Origin: a virus
Virus record (IMG/VR): IMGVR_UViG_3300008050_000082
Location: 1 to 46,214 of that record
Strand: one strand, 5' to 3'
DNA: 46,214 nucleotides
Below, piece by piece: positions 1 to 8,215 of this stretch. The translations under genes were made by a program, and so were the position numbers. Within the stretch, counting starts at the first letter, position 1. Every line of letters begins with the position of its first letter. Under the pieces are notes generated by a model, which saw nothing but the letters and a program-made list of their open reading frames with translations, was not told the origin of the DNA and did not search any database.

Positions 1-2
1 AA

Positions 3-380
3 AAGGGCTGGCCCAGGGATTCAATTCTATGGGCAGGCTCTGAGGGGCAGGACGAGTATTCAGGTGATACTTACACTCTTCTGTATCACTGGGATCCAGG
101 CTGGCACAGCGTATTCATCGCGATGAACGCAAAGACCGGTGAAGTTGAAGGTTCATTCACAACAGGGCTGATTGATTCAACAGCATGGTTCACCGGCGGC
201 CCAGGAACAATGAAGAAGCTGCTCGGTTGGGCCAAGGAGTTCAAGAAGGAAGGCTACAAGGAAAAGGGCGGTCACTACGGTGGCGAAGACACTTCAAGCC
301 GCCACGGCCGCGGCCCTTCTGGCATGGCCTCTTTCCTACAGTGGGCAACTCTTGAAAAGAACTACCTACAACAGGGCTAA
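3..380 (+). CDS. Unknown protein, C-terminal part (truncated by window start)
   Basis: The frame is open from the first bases of the window to the TAA at 378-380, so this is the 3' end of a gene that begins upstream; the ATG at 123 is probably internal. The visible part has about 125 residues, rich in Gly, Lys and aromatic residues, with no motif I recognise. It lies 30 bases before the tail tube gene, where T4-like genomes carry sheath or other tail genes, so a structural role is possible but is only an inference from position. Confidence 0.6.
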   Translation, partial: KGWPRDSILWAGSEGQDEYSGDTYTLLYHWDPGWHSVFIAMNAKTGEVEGSFTTGLIDSTAWFTGGPGTMKKLLGWAKEFKKEGYKEKGGHYGGEDTSSRHGRGPSGMASFLQWATLEKNYLQQG

Positions 381-410
381 AGTCCTACTTACAACAGGAG
401 TGAATAACAA

Positions 411-896
411 ATGGCTGAGCTAAGTGTAAATGAGATGCTCGCAAATCAGTTTGAGCCGAAGCGCAAAAACCGATGGATCCTTGAGGTCGACGGTATCGAT
501 GCGTTTACGCTTAAGGCTTTTGCGAGACCAAATGTAAATAACAATGAGATTGAAATTCACTATCTCAATGAGCGAAGGTATCTCGCAGGGAAGTATGAGC
601 CACAGAGTGTTACACTCCGACTCTACGATCCTCTAGAGCCCTCTGCTGCGCAGAAAGTGTATGACAAGCTTAAGCTCCTTTACGATCCCCAGACAGGCCG
701 TGCAGGCTTTGCTGCAACGTATAAGGAAGACATGGTTGTAAAGATGCTTGATCCTGAAGGTGGTATCGCTGAAGAGTGGACACTTGTTGGAGGCTGGTTC
801 AAATCTTCAAACTGGGGTGACCTGGATATGGAGAATGCTGATCCTGCAGACATTGAGATTGAAGTTCGATACGACAAAGCAATTCTAAACTTCTAA
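411..896 (+). CDS. Tail tube protein, T4 gp19-like
   Basis: 161 residues, the size of T4 gp19 (163). The family polymerises as hexameric rings into the inner tube of a contractile tail, through which DNA passes. Supporting features are the N-terminal LANQFEPKRKNRWILEVDGI, the typical start of tube proteins, the charged beta-strand middle, and the closing EIEVRYDKAIL, characteristic of the gp19 family. The ATG follows an AGGAG ribosome site at 396-400. The block downstream holds further tail and baseplate genes, which agrees. Assignment rests on recognised motifs, not on a search. Confidence 0.88.
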   Translation: MAELSVNEMLANQFEPKRKNRWILEVDGIDAFTLKAFARPNVNNNEIEIHYLNERRYLAGKYEPQSVTLRLYDPLEPSAAQKVYDKLKLLYDPQTGRAGFAATYKEDMVVKMLDPEGGIAEEWTLVGGWFKSSNWGDLDMENADPADIEIEVRYDKAILNF

Positions 897-977
897 GGAG
901 AAAGGTACGTCTGTGGTTGTGCTGCGCCACGCGTCACGCCTCTATACAGAAGCAAACGTCAACCTGACATAACCTCG

Positions 978-1096
978 TTTCTGCCATTGAGAAAGGAATG
1001 GCGGAAAATGGGTTTGGTCATCAAATTGTTTAATAATTTTGTGATAGGAGTGACCAACCGGTCCTCCCATTTCACGTTCTGGATGTGATATCCAGA
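978..1096 (+). promoter_or_regulatory. Structured leader with three stem-loops upstream of the 1127 gene
   Basis: Three inverted repeats follow each other in the 230-base gap after the tube gene. 978-988 pairs with 997-1007 (11 pairs, one G-U, 8-base loop). 1047-1055 pairs with 1060-1067 (8 pairs with one bulged T, loop AACC). 1078-1084 pairs perfectly with 1090-1096 (7 pairs, 5-base loop). None is followed by a T run, so they are not obvious terminators. They may be RNA structures controlling the next gene or mRNA processing sites. No promoter could be picked out with confidence here. Confidence 0.4.
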
Positions 1097-1126
1097 TACA
1101 CTTCTGGAAGCTTAAAAGGCACGAAA

Positions 1127-2038
1127 ATGACAGCATTTCCAACCATGTTCCAGCTCCTCAACGAGATTTCGTATAGTCAGGTTGAGCAGCGGTTTAAAAG
1201 TAAAAAGTTCAAGAATGCTGTGATGCGCTTGAAGCAAATGCCGGGTGAACATAGTTCGTATGAAAACCTCTATCAGGATTTTCTACAAGAGATTGAGGAT
1301 GCAGTCCCACACGATATTGAAGACAAGTATAGAGGTGAAGCGCTGAACTGGTTAATTGGTAGTTTTGTTCACGCAACCAAGGATGTAAAAGCTGCCAGAA
1401 ATTGGGAAAGGAGTCTTCCTCATGCTCTGGGGCACCTTGAAATCTTCTATCAAATGAAAGCGCAAGGCGTTGATGTAATCCTAGAGAAAAACAACATTTA
1501 CGATATTCCCAGTATTGGAGAGCTTATTAGAATTGTCAATGATGCTGAAGAAGAATATCATGAGCACATGGCTGCTCGCCCAATCGCAGGTGATGCAAGT
1601 GCTGGGATGAATCTTATTGGTGAAGATGACGAATGGAAGATCTTCATTCCTGAGACACACGCAGCAGCCTGCTATCTTGGCAAGGGTACGAGGTGGTGCA
1701 CGGCAGCGCCGGGCCTGAAGAAGTATTATAATCAATACCACAAGAAAAACGACCCACTTATCATCTTTAAGCATAAGCAGGATTCGAGGAAGGATGTTCA
1801 GATACACTTTGATGTGACAAATTGGCTCAAATTTAAAGGCCAAGTTGAATATGATGAGGATCGCTGGCCTGATTATGAAGATTATCTTGAGTATGTTGGA
1901 TATCCAGGGCCCCAACCCTCATTCATGGATGTCAAAGATGAACCGCTTGATGATCCTGAGCAATTTGTTAGGATTCTTAAGAAATTTGCCACCAAGTTGC
2001 CGAGTGATCTCCAGCGCCACCTCCGTAAAGAGTGGTAA
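1127..2038 (+). CDS. Conserved phage protein with GTRWCTA motif
   Basis: About 303 residues from ATG 1127, chosen because AAAAGG lies 7 bases upstream; an in-frame GTG at 1085 sits in the loop of a stem-loop and has no ribosome site. The N-terminal half is helical. Near residues 185-225 comes a GKGTRWCTAA segment followed by a tyrosine-rich stretch and a hydrophobic strand (PLIIFKHK). I have seen this Trp-Cys-Thr pattern in uncharacterised phage proteins, but no function is established to my knowledge. The gene stands alone between the tube gene and the amidase group, with its own structured leader. Confidence 0.7.
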   Translation: MTAFPTMFQLLNEISYSQVEQRFKSKKFKNAVMRLKQMPGEHSSYENLYQDFLQEIEDAVPHDIEDKYRGEALNWLIGSFVHATKDVKAARNWERSLPHALGHLEIFYQMKAQGVDVILEKNNIYDIPSIGELIRIVNDAEEEYHEHMAARPIAGDASAGMNLIGEDDEWKIFIPETHAAACYLGKGTRWCTAAPGLKKYYNQYHKKNDPLIIFKHKQDSRKDVQIHFDVTNWLKFKGQVEYDEDRWPDYEDYLEYVGYPGPQPSFMDVKDEPLDDPEQFVRILKKFATKLPSDLQRHLRKEW

Positions 2039-2047
2039 CTGATTTCG

Positions 2048-2077
2048 TTTCCAATTCCTGCTGCCCAGTAATACAAT
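2048..2077 (+). promoter_or_regulatory. Candidate phage promoter (TTTCCA, 18 bases, TACAAT)
   Basis: In the 100-base gap before the gene at 2140, TTTCCA at 2048-2053 is followed after 18 bases by TACAAT at 2072-2077. It resembles the TTCCG/17/TANAAT signature found in other gaps of this window but with a spacer one base longer. A second A/T-rich hexamer, TATAAT at 2089-2094, has no matching upstream element. It would drive the amidase and tail assembly genes. Confidence 0.4.
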
Positions 2078-2139
2078 TAAAGTACTACTATAATTCTTGT
2101 AGCATTGTCTACTTATAAAGAATTGAGGAAAAGAAACAA

Positions 2140-2370
2140 ATGACTCCAAGAGATTTTACATATTGGCTGAAAGGCTTCTTTGAGATTACTGGCCAGCGCA
2201 CGTTGAGTGAGCATGAGGTAACAGTTCTAAAGGACCATCTTGATCTTGTGATGGAAAAGCATACACCCCATCGCGATTGTAGAACAGATTCTACACTTCC
2301 ATTTCCTGAACCTGAACTTCCACGGTTAACGCCGTCAAGGCATTCATTTAGTCAGAAATTGATTTGTTAA
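2140..2370 (+). CDS. Small conserved phage protein (MTPRDFTYWL type)
   Basis: 76 residues. The start MTPRDFTYWLKGFFEI followed by a helical LSEHEVTVLKDHLDLV segment matches a small protein common in tailed phages of several groups whose function I do not know. GAGGAAAAG lies just upstream of the ATG as a ribosome site. Its TAA directly abuts the ATG of the amidase gene, so the two are probably translated together. The C-terminal third is Pro/Arg-rich and probably disordered. Confidence 0.7.
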   Translation: MTPRDFTYWLKGFFEITGQRTLSEHEVTVLKDHLDLVMEKHTPHRDCRTDSTLPFPEPELPRLTPSRHSFSQKLIC

Positions 2371-3018
2371 ATGAGTAAGTATCTTTGGATTCTTGATGCT
2401 GGCCACGGCGGCATCATTGATGGCCTTTATCAAACTGCTGGCAAGCGGTCTCCTGTATGGGAAGATGGCAGCCAGCTTTTCGAAGGTGAATTCAACCGCA
2501 AGGTTCTCGACAGGTTGATTGAGCTTCTTGACGAAGCTGGTTATCAATGGGCCTCTGCTACACTTGGCCAGCAAGATGTTCCGCTTCGCGAACGAACTGA
2601 TTTTGCAAACGACGTATATCGTAGAGAGCGCCAGAAGAGGTCAGGTCGCCTCAAACCAGTCTTCATCTCAATTCATGCTGACGCATTTTCAAAGCCATCC
2701 GCTGGCGGCTGGTCAGTTTATACATCTCCAGGCGAAACACGCTCTGACAAGATTGCTGAAGTTTTTTATGAATCAGCAGAAGAGTCACTACCTGAATTTA
2801 GAATGCGAAGAGATACCAGAGATGGTGATAATGACAAAGAAGCCAATTTCTGGGTGCTTAAGAAAACAGTTATGCCAGCAATCCTAACAGAGAATCTGTT
2901 CATGACAAATCCAGCTGAGTGCAAATTCCTCATGTCAGAGGAAGGTGTGGAGCGAATTGTAGGTCTCCACTTCAACGCAATTCAGCAAATTGAAGAAAGT
3001 AACAAGAGGTACGCATGA
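2371..3018 (+). CDS. N-acetylmuramoyl-L-alanine amidase (Amidase_3), endolysin or tail lysin
   Basis: 215 residues forming a complete zinc amidase domain of the Amidase_3 family, which cuts the amide bond between N-acetylmuramic acid and the peptide stem of peptidoglycan. Visible signatures are LDAGHGG (His12), the Glu near residue 38 in FEGEFNRK, FISIHADA (His102) and ILTENLFMTN (catalytic-type Glu174). There is no signal peptide and no added wall-binding domain. It sits inside the tail block rather than beside a holin, so it could act at lysis or as a tail-borne lysin during entry; the sequence does not settle which. It overlaps the next gene by ATGA. Confidence 0.9.
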   Translation: MSKYLWILDAGHGGIIDGLYQTAGKRSPVWEDGSQLFEGEFNRKVLDRLIELLDEAGYQWASATLGQQDVPLRERTDFANDVYRRERQKRSGRLKPVFISIHADAFSKPSAGGWSVYTSPGETRSDKIAEVFYESAEESLPEFRMRRDTRDGDNDKEANFWVLKKTVMPAILTENLFMTNPAECKFLMSEEGVERIVGLHFNAIQQIEESNKRYA

Positions 3019-3857
3019 GTAACCAAATGGGGATCGACACCCCTGAGCTTAAGGAAACACCATCACAATTCAATGGTGTTCTTGATATTGCAATTCCATT
3101 CGAAACAATCCCACTGCCCTCGCGTGGTTTAGTTTACCCAGAAGACCATCCTTTTTATCAATTGCGTGAGGTAGACATCAAGTGTATGACTACTGCTGAG
3201 GAGGACATTCTTTACTCTGCAGCGCTTGTTAAGGCTGGGCGCGCGCTTGACGAATTAATCAAAGCGTGCCTAATGATCCATGTTGACACCGACACGCTGT
3301 TAGCGGCTGACAGGAACGCGATTGCTGTGGCCATCCGCATCTCGGGCTACGGGTCAGAGTACGAAGCGACTGTAACATGTCCAAGTTGTGATGAAGAATT
3401 CGATGAGCTGTTCAGTATGAACAACTTACCAATTAAAGAGCTTGACAAGGGTGATGTTATTAGGTTGGGTGAGAATGCTTTTAGTTGCAAATTACCCAAG
3501 ACTGGCTTCGATGTCACGTTTAAGCTTGCAACTGGTGCAGATGAAAATGCATTAATCAAGGCGGCTAAAACCAAAAAGCGTATGGGAATGACACGTGGGG
3601 ACACAATGACACGTCGTCTCATGCAGGCGATCATATCTGTCGCCACCCCTAAGGGCCAGACCGAAAATCGAGCGGAAATCAAGAGATTTCTAAATGCGAT
3701 GCCTGCTGCAGATGGTGCTGCGCTTCGGGCAGCAATTAAAGATGTTGAGCCAAAGCTTGAGCTTGTGCAGCCTGTAGTCTGCAAGTTCTGCGATCATGAG
3801 GCAGAATTGGAGATCCCGCTGTCAGCGAAGTTTTTTTGGCCATCCTTCGAAAGCTGA
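3015..3857 (+). CDS. Baseplate hub assembly protein, T4 gp26-like, with zinc ribbon
   Basis: 280 residues. The opening IPLPSRGLVYPEDHPF and the nearby MTTAEEDILYSAALVKAG are signatures of the T4 baseplate protein family that includes gp26, thought to assist hub and tail assembly rather than remain a major structural part. Two Cys pairs, CPSC near residues 122-125 and CKFC near 256-259, could form one zinc ribbon bracketing the middle domain. The gene ends just after a run of seven T's, and the next open frame begins in the +1 frame at that point and lacks its own ribosome site, suggesting frameshift extension as in tail assembly chaperone pairs. Confidence 0.75.
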   Translation: MSNQMGIDTPELKETPSQFNGVLDIAIPFETIPLPSRGLVYPEDHPFYQLREVDIKCMTTAEEDILYSAALVKAGRALDELIKACLMIHVDTDTLLAADRNAIAVAIRISGYGSEYEATVTCPSCDEEFDELFSMNNLPIKELDKGDVIRLGENAFSCKLPKTGFDVTFKLATGADENALIKAAKTKKRMGMTRGDTMTRRLMQAIISVATPKGQTENRAEIKRFLNAMPAADGAALRAAIKDVEPKLELVQPVVCKFCDHEAELEIPLSAKFFWPSFES

Positions 3858-3993
3858 TCAACTAGAACTAATTTATAGACTCGTAAAGCACGGCGGATTC
3901 GCGCGATCTGATATTTATTTGATGAAGCTGCCTGAAAGGCGTTGGTTCCACGAACGCTTAATTCAGGAAATTGAGGAGTCGAATAAGAAGTGA
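3796..3993 (+). CDS. Frameshift extension or overlapping ORF of the tail assembly protein
   Basis: The +1 frame is open from ATG 3796, but that ATG lies deep in the preceding gene and has no ribosome site. The plausible protein part starts around 3838 (GHPSKADQLELIYRLV) and runs about 51 residues to TGA 3991-3993, ending in KLPERRWFHERLIQEIEE. It is therefore more likely a C-terminal extension reached by +1 slippage at the T run 3831-3837 than a free protein. Its stop overlaps the GTG start of the tape measure gene. The order short chaperone, frameshift, extension, tape measure is that of lambda G/GT and similar pairs. Confidence 0.6.
   Translation: MRQNWRSRCQRSFFGHPSKADQLELIYRLVKHGGFARSDIYLMKLPERRWFHERLIQEIEESNKK
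3831..3837 (+). other. Probable +1 programmed frameshift site (seven T's)
   Basis: In the gp26-like frame the codons are TTT TTT TGG. A phenylalanine tRNA on the second TTT (3834-3836) can re-pair with TTT at 3835-3837, moving the ribosome +1 so the next codon is GGC (3838), in frame with the extension ORF. The zero frame stops 18 bases later at TGA 3855-3857. A sequencing error in the T run would produce the same picture. Confidence 0.5.
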
Positions 3994-6311
3994 GTGCATC
4001 CGAGAAAAATGTCATAGACTTCGCAAAGGCGATGTCTGATGCTGCTGCGAATTCTGAAAAGTTCCTCAAGGCGCTAAAGGCACTTGATCCTGAAGTTGGC
4101 GATGTCAACGAGGTCATTGCTGCAATGGCCGCGCAATATGAAGATTTGTCAGCTAGTCTTGACAACAATCGTGATAAATTCGTTGAAATGTATAAGGACG
4201 TGCTTCCAAAGCTCATTGAGGCTTATGAAGCTGGATTAATCTCTGCCAGCAAATTTACTGAAGAAATGCTTGATGGCATCGGAAAATCTAAATCAGCTGG
4301 TGCTGCTGCTGCTGGTTTTGCAGCACAAGCTATTGGCGATTTAAATCGAAAAGGCGAAGAGCTTGAAAGGACAATCAAGCAGAACAAGTTCTCATTCATT
4401 GAACTTGTCAATGAGATCGTCAATTATAATGAGGCAACAACTACAGCAATCCAGAAGGCCGCAGCACTAAAGAAGCAAATGACAGAGGGAGGCTCTGTCT
4501 TCGTTAATAGTCTTGAGGCATTGAACAATTGGGCAAATAAGCTTGTCACACTTGATTTCTATCCTGTTCGCTCTGAATTCTTGCAGACAGTCGGCGTCTT
4601 TGGCGAAGGCCAGGCACATCTTGATATGCTTGGCCGCTCAACAACTAAGTTTGCAACAAAGTTCGGTGCTGACACGCTCGATGTGCAAAAGGCTTTGATT
4701 GGTTTGCGCGGCGAGTTCGGCCTCCTCCGTGGGCAATTCGACGAAAACTCAACAGAGCTTGAGCTTATCCTCACCCTGCAGCAACGATTCGGCGCAGAGG
4801 CGGGTGCATCTGCTGGTTACTTCCGTATTCTAACACAAGGCTATGGAATGACGACTAAGGGTGCAAAGAACTTCTACCTCGAGTTGATCAACGTCGCCGA
4901 CGCGTCTGGTCTTGTGTCGGCGCAGTTGATCAACGATATGCATGAAAATGCAGCCATGATCTCGCGTTTCGGCATCAAAACTACATTCGCACTTACCAAG
5001 ATTGCAATGGCCGCGAAGGAAACAGGCTTGAGCATGGGAACTGTCTTTGATGTTGCTGATAAATTCACGTCAATTCAGGGGGCAATTGAAACAACTGCAA
5101 AACTGAACGCAGCATTCGGAACAAGCCTCGACGCGTTTGGTATGTTTGCTGAGCAAGAGCCTGCAACAATCTTTGCTACACTCCAGGAAGAGCTCGCAGG
5201 AGCAACAGGCGATTTCAACAATCTGAATAAGCAGCAGAAGGCGTTCCTTGCCAACGCGCTTAATTTGGATGATGCCCAGGTACAACTCTTTATCTCTTCA
5301 GATAATTTACATACAGCATTCTCTCAAGTTACGTCTGACATGGAAAATCAAGCTTCTATGGCTGATTTAAGCCGCGAGGCAATGACAACAATGATGCCGC
5401 TGATTAAGAATATGACAAACATATTCATGTCGATGCAGCCATTCATTCGCGGCGTCGCCCTTGGCTTAAACACATTTGGGTTTATACTTGCGTTCGTCAT
5501 TAAGCAAGTTGCTGGTCTTATGGGATCTGATGTTGATGGATTCTTACAAGGCCTCGGTGTTGTAGTTGGTTTCATTGCAGGCCCGGTTGCATTCTTGGTT
5601 GCAAAATCAATCCTGCTTGGTAAAGCATTTACTGGTGTTGCTGCTGCTGCTTCTTCTGTAGGGGCTGCCATTGGCGGTGCTACAACAGCTGCAATGGCAA
5701 CGTTTAGTCAACTCATGGCTTCACTGAAGGTTGGTGGTTTCCAGCTTGCAGCAGTTACTGCAGCAGTTGGCGTACTTGCAGTTGGCATGGGATTCTTGAC
5801 TGAACAAGTTGCCGCCTCGCCGAGCGCATTCTTTGCGGCTGCAGTAGGTATGACCGCATTTACGTATGCAGCCCTTGCAATTGGCGCATCAATTGCAAGT
5901 CCACCAGGAGCTACTGCCGGAATGACACTTGTAGCATTCTTAGGCGCACTTGCAGGTGTGGCGCTTGCAGTGGGTCTAGCCTTTAAGCTTGCCGGCTCAG
6001 GAATTGAGCATGCTGCAGCAGGAATTGGAAAAATCACAGCAATTTCTGGCCCAAGATTTGCGGATACAATTGAGAGCATATCAGAGCTTAAGGCAGAAAT
6101 GCAAGCCCTGGCACGTGTTGATTTACGTAGAGTTGAGGGATCACTTAATAGAATAACGCAACGGGCGCACCAGCCAACATCGAGTAGAAATTACGCATCT
6201 GGCCCAACTGGTAAACGAACAGATCCAGTTTTCGTCAACGTTGTTAATACAAAAGACCTTAAACCTGCAGGCCGACGCGGCCTAGGTGAGGGTCTTGCAA
6301 CTAGGATGTAA
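3990..6311 (+). CDS. Tail tape measure protein
   Basis: 773 residues from GTG 3990, overlapping the previous stop by GTGA. The N-terminal 450 residues are Ala/Glu/Lys-rich and largely helical, as in coiled coils. From about residue 480 to 690 there are several hydrophobic Ala/Gly/Val stretches (for example LGVVVGFIAGPVAFLVA), typical of tape measure proteins that fill the tail tube and enter the host membrane. The C-terminus is basic and polar. Position directly after the assembly chaperone pair and before baseplate genes agrees with this role. At roughly 0.15 nm per residue it predicts a tail near 115 nm. Confidence 0.82.
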   Translation: MSASEKNVIDFAKAMSDAAANSEKFLKALKALDPEVGDVNEVIAAMAAQYEDLSASLDNNRDKFVEMYKDVLPKLIEAYEAGLISASKFTEEMLDGIGKSKSAGAAAAGFAAQAIGDLNRKGEELERTIKQNKFSFIELVNEIVNYNEATTTAIQKAAALKKQMTEGGSVFVNSLEALNNWANKLVTLDFYPVRSEFLQTVGVFGEGQAHLDMLGRSTTKFATKFGADTLDVQKALIGLRGEFGLLRGQFDENSTELELILTLQQRFGAEAGASAGYFRILTQGYGMTTKGAKNFYLELINVADASGLVSAQLINDMHENAAMISRFGIKTTFALTKIAMAAKETGLSMGTVFDVADKFTSIQGAIETTAKLNAAFGTSLDAFGMFAEQEPATIFATLQEELAGATGDFNNLNKQQKAFLANALNLDDAQVQLFISSDNLHTAFSQVTSDMENQASMADLSREAMTTMMPLIKNMTNIFMSMQPFIRGVALGLNTFGFILAFVIKQVAGLMGSDVDGFLQGLGVVVGFIAGPVAFLVAKSILLGKAFTGVAAAASSVGAAIGGATTAAMATFSQLMASLKVGGFQLAAVTAAVGVLAVGMGFLTEQVAASPSAFFAAAVGMTAFTYAALAIGASIASPPGATAGMTLVAFLGALAGVALAVGLAFKLAGSGIEHAAAGIGKITAISGPRFADTIESISELKAEMQALARVDLRRVEGSLNRITQRAHQPTSSRNYASGPTGKRTDPVFVNVVNTKDLKPAGRRGLGEGLATRM

Positions 6312-6313
6312 GC

Positions 6314-7966
6314 ATGGCACAAGATCCACTAAATCCACACGATCCTTTTTTCCCACCAGGGCCCCGTGCACCACGAAGTTTGCCGCTGACGCCAAATCCT
6401 AGAAGGCCGTCAGGTACTGCACGTCCAAGTTCAACTCCTGCTCCGCCTCACGCACCAAAGCATGATAATTCGCCAACAAAAGCTGCCAATGATCGGCCGC
6501 GCCCAGTTAGCAAGCGTATTAAAAATCTTTCTGGGTTGAGCCCATTTAAGGGCGAGCCATATGCAGCGCTCGTTAATCGAATGAAAAATCCAGGCGCAAC
6601 ACCGAGTCGCTTTGCTGACGTCGGCCAGGGTATTGAAGATAGAAATACACAACCTGCAAACAGCGAGTCAGAGCTGTTTGAGGATCCTGTCGACATTAGT
6701 AGGGAAGTACCTGCACAATTTGCACACCGCAGCAGCTATGTAGGTGGTGTTGATCCCAGTGCAAACAACAGCAAAGCAGCAGTTGGTGAAAATCCATATA
6801 TAGGATTGGTTGTAACACCAGTTGGAACTGACGGAAATCCAATAGACACTGCTGACGGTGCAAACGGAGATTATGATATGTTTCCGTTTTACTTTTCAGA
6901 CTTTCGTAGGACCAATAGAATCATTAGGTTTCCAGCTACTCTAACAGATCTTGCTGAAAATTACGATGTAGAGTGGAACTCCGAGACATATTACGGTAGG
7001 GTGCAGCAGGTCCCAATCTATCGTGGAACAAATCGTTCAATCACAGTCGGTTTTAAGCTTATCGCAGTTGATGATGGAACAATGTCGGGAATTGATCAAG
7101 TTAATGTCCTCTATCAGAAACTTGAAGCATTTATCTGGTTGCTTTATCCCTCATTTAGAAAAGAGAAAGTTAAATCTGCAACAGATTTTGAGCAGCAGCT
7201 AAATGATGATAGAAACTTTAAGTTCGCTCGTGAAAAAAGAATTGGTGCAGAGGGTTCGTTGGGTCAGCTAAGTGCTGCCGAAGAGATTACAATTACCCGC
7301 GATGGCAAAAATATACCAGGCTTACTACTGCGAACTGAAGCTGATCCTGTATTTGCAGCAGACGGAAAATATTTTGGCATCCCAGGCGCTGAAATTGTTA
7401 ACCCTCGCACAACAGTTGAAGGGCAACGCTTAATTACTGAGCTTGAAGAAATAGTTGAAGTTGCTTCTGAGTTTGAAACTGAAGCGCGCTCGCGAATTGC
7501 GTCTGGCCTTGAGACACTAAGTACTTCTTTGATTATTCATAAGGCTCCCCTTATTCGTATGCGAATTGGTAATATGATTAAGCGTGCAGGAAACACAGGT
7601 GATGCAAAAGGTAAAAGCGCAGCTGGCGCCGCAGCACGCCGCAATCTTGGGGTTGATAGTCTTGGTGTTAGTCTTCATGATTCAAATTTAAATCGTGATG
7701 CTGGTTTAGGCGGATATATTACCAATGCCAGTATTGACTATCACATTGGAACAAACGAACAAAAACTACAAGTCTTATATGATCCAGCAGAGCGCGAGAA
7801 GAAAGCAAACTTCGTCAGTTATCATATTGACATTAGTTTTAATTTTGAAGTTGTGCATGATGAGACTCCATATGGTTGGAATCCAAACCACGGCGAAGGT
7901 GATACATCCGGGATGCTATTCTACACACGCTGGCAAGACTATAAGAAGCTGGACAAGGTAAAATAA
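6314..7966 (+). CDS. Baseplate or tail tube initiator structural protein
   Basis: 550 residues. Residues 1-50 are very rich in Pro, Arg and Ser and probably disordered. Around residues 185-280 is a pattern I associate with baseplate proteins of myoviruses: FPFYFSDFRRTNRIIRFPA, then YYGRVQQVPIYRGTNRSITV, then a LYQKLEAFIWLLYPSF helix. The C-terminal YHIDISFNFEVVHDETP resembles tube-like strands. By position and pattern it may act like T4 gp48/gp54 at the tube-baseplate junction, but that exact equivalence is inference. Its TAA overlaps the next ATG (TAATG). Confidence 0.6.
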   Translation: MAQDPLNPHDPFFPPGPRAPRSLPLTPNPRRPSGTARPSSTPAPPHAPKHDNSPTKAANDRPRPVSKRIKNLSGLSPFKGEPYAALVNRMKNPGATPSRFADVGQGIEDRNTQPANSESELFEDPVDISREVPAQFAHRSSYVGGVDPSANNSKAAVGENPYIGLVVTPVGTDGNPIDTADGANGDYDMFPFYFSDFRRTNRIIRFPATLTDLAENYDVEWNSETYYGRVQQVPIYRGTNRSITVGFKLIAVDDGTMSGIDQVNVLYQKLEAFIWLLYPSFRKEKVKSATDFEQQLNDDRNFKFAREKRIGAEGSLGQLSAAEEITITRDGKNIPGLLLRTEADPVFAADGKYFGIPGAEIVNPRTTVEGQRLITELEEIVEVASEFETEARSRIASGLETLSTSLIIHKAPLIRMRIGNMIKRAGNTGDAKGKSAAGAAARRNLGVDSLGVSLHDSNLNRDAGLGGYITNASIDYHIGTNEQKLQVLYDPAEREKKANFVSYHIDISFNFEVVHDETPYGWNPNHGEGDTSGMLFYTRWQDYKKLDKVK

Positions 7967-8214
7967 TGGGACGATACGATGATCTTGGAACTGTGCAGGG
8001 CACATTCATTGAAACACAAGATGTAATTGATCATGGCGTGCGTGCCACAACTACATTTACAGTTGAAGTAACAGAAGAGACTCGCCTAACAGATCTTGCT
8101 GCCGAGTATCTTGGAGACGCTCGACTATGGTGGGTAATTGCTGACTTAAATGGGATCGGATATTTCTTTGATGCCTGGGAAAATGGAACACTTATAATTC
8201 CAGTAGAGGTGTAG
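7966..8214 (+). CDS. LysM-like baseplate protein (gp53-type)
   Basis: 82 residues. After a short beta-rich lead comes LTDLAAEYLGDARLWWVIAD, followed by LNGI and a closing NGTLIIPV, the layout of LysM-like domains in phage baseplate proteins such as the C-terminal part of T4 gp53 and the P2 gpX family. These proteins help join wedge or hub parts rather than bind peptidoglycan freely. The gene is wedged between two large baseplate genes with a 4-base overlap upstream and a single base between its TAG and the next GTG. Confidence 0.75.
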   Translation: MGRYDDLGTVQGTFIETQDVIDHGVRATTTFTVEVTEETRLTDLAAEYLGDARLWWVIADLNGIGYFFDAWENGTLIIPVEV

Positions 8215-8215
8215 T

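Noticed and set aside
1085-1126. GTG 1085 as start of the GTRWCTA gene
   Set aside because: It lies in the loop of a perfect stem-loop with no ribosome site, while ATG 1127 has AAAAGG at good distance.
942-1142. Reverse-strand open frames here and elsewhere
   Set aside because: They lie opposite real genes or structured gaps, lack ribosome sites and recognisable motifs, and the whole window is read on the + strand.
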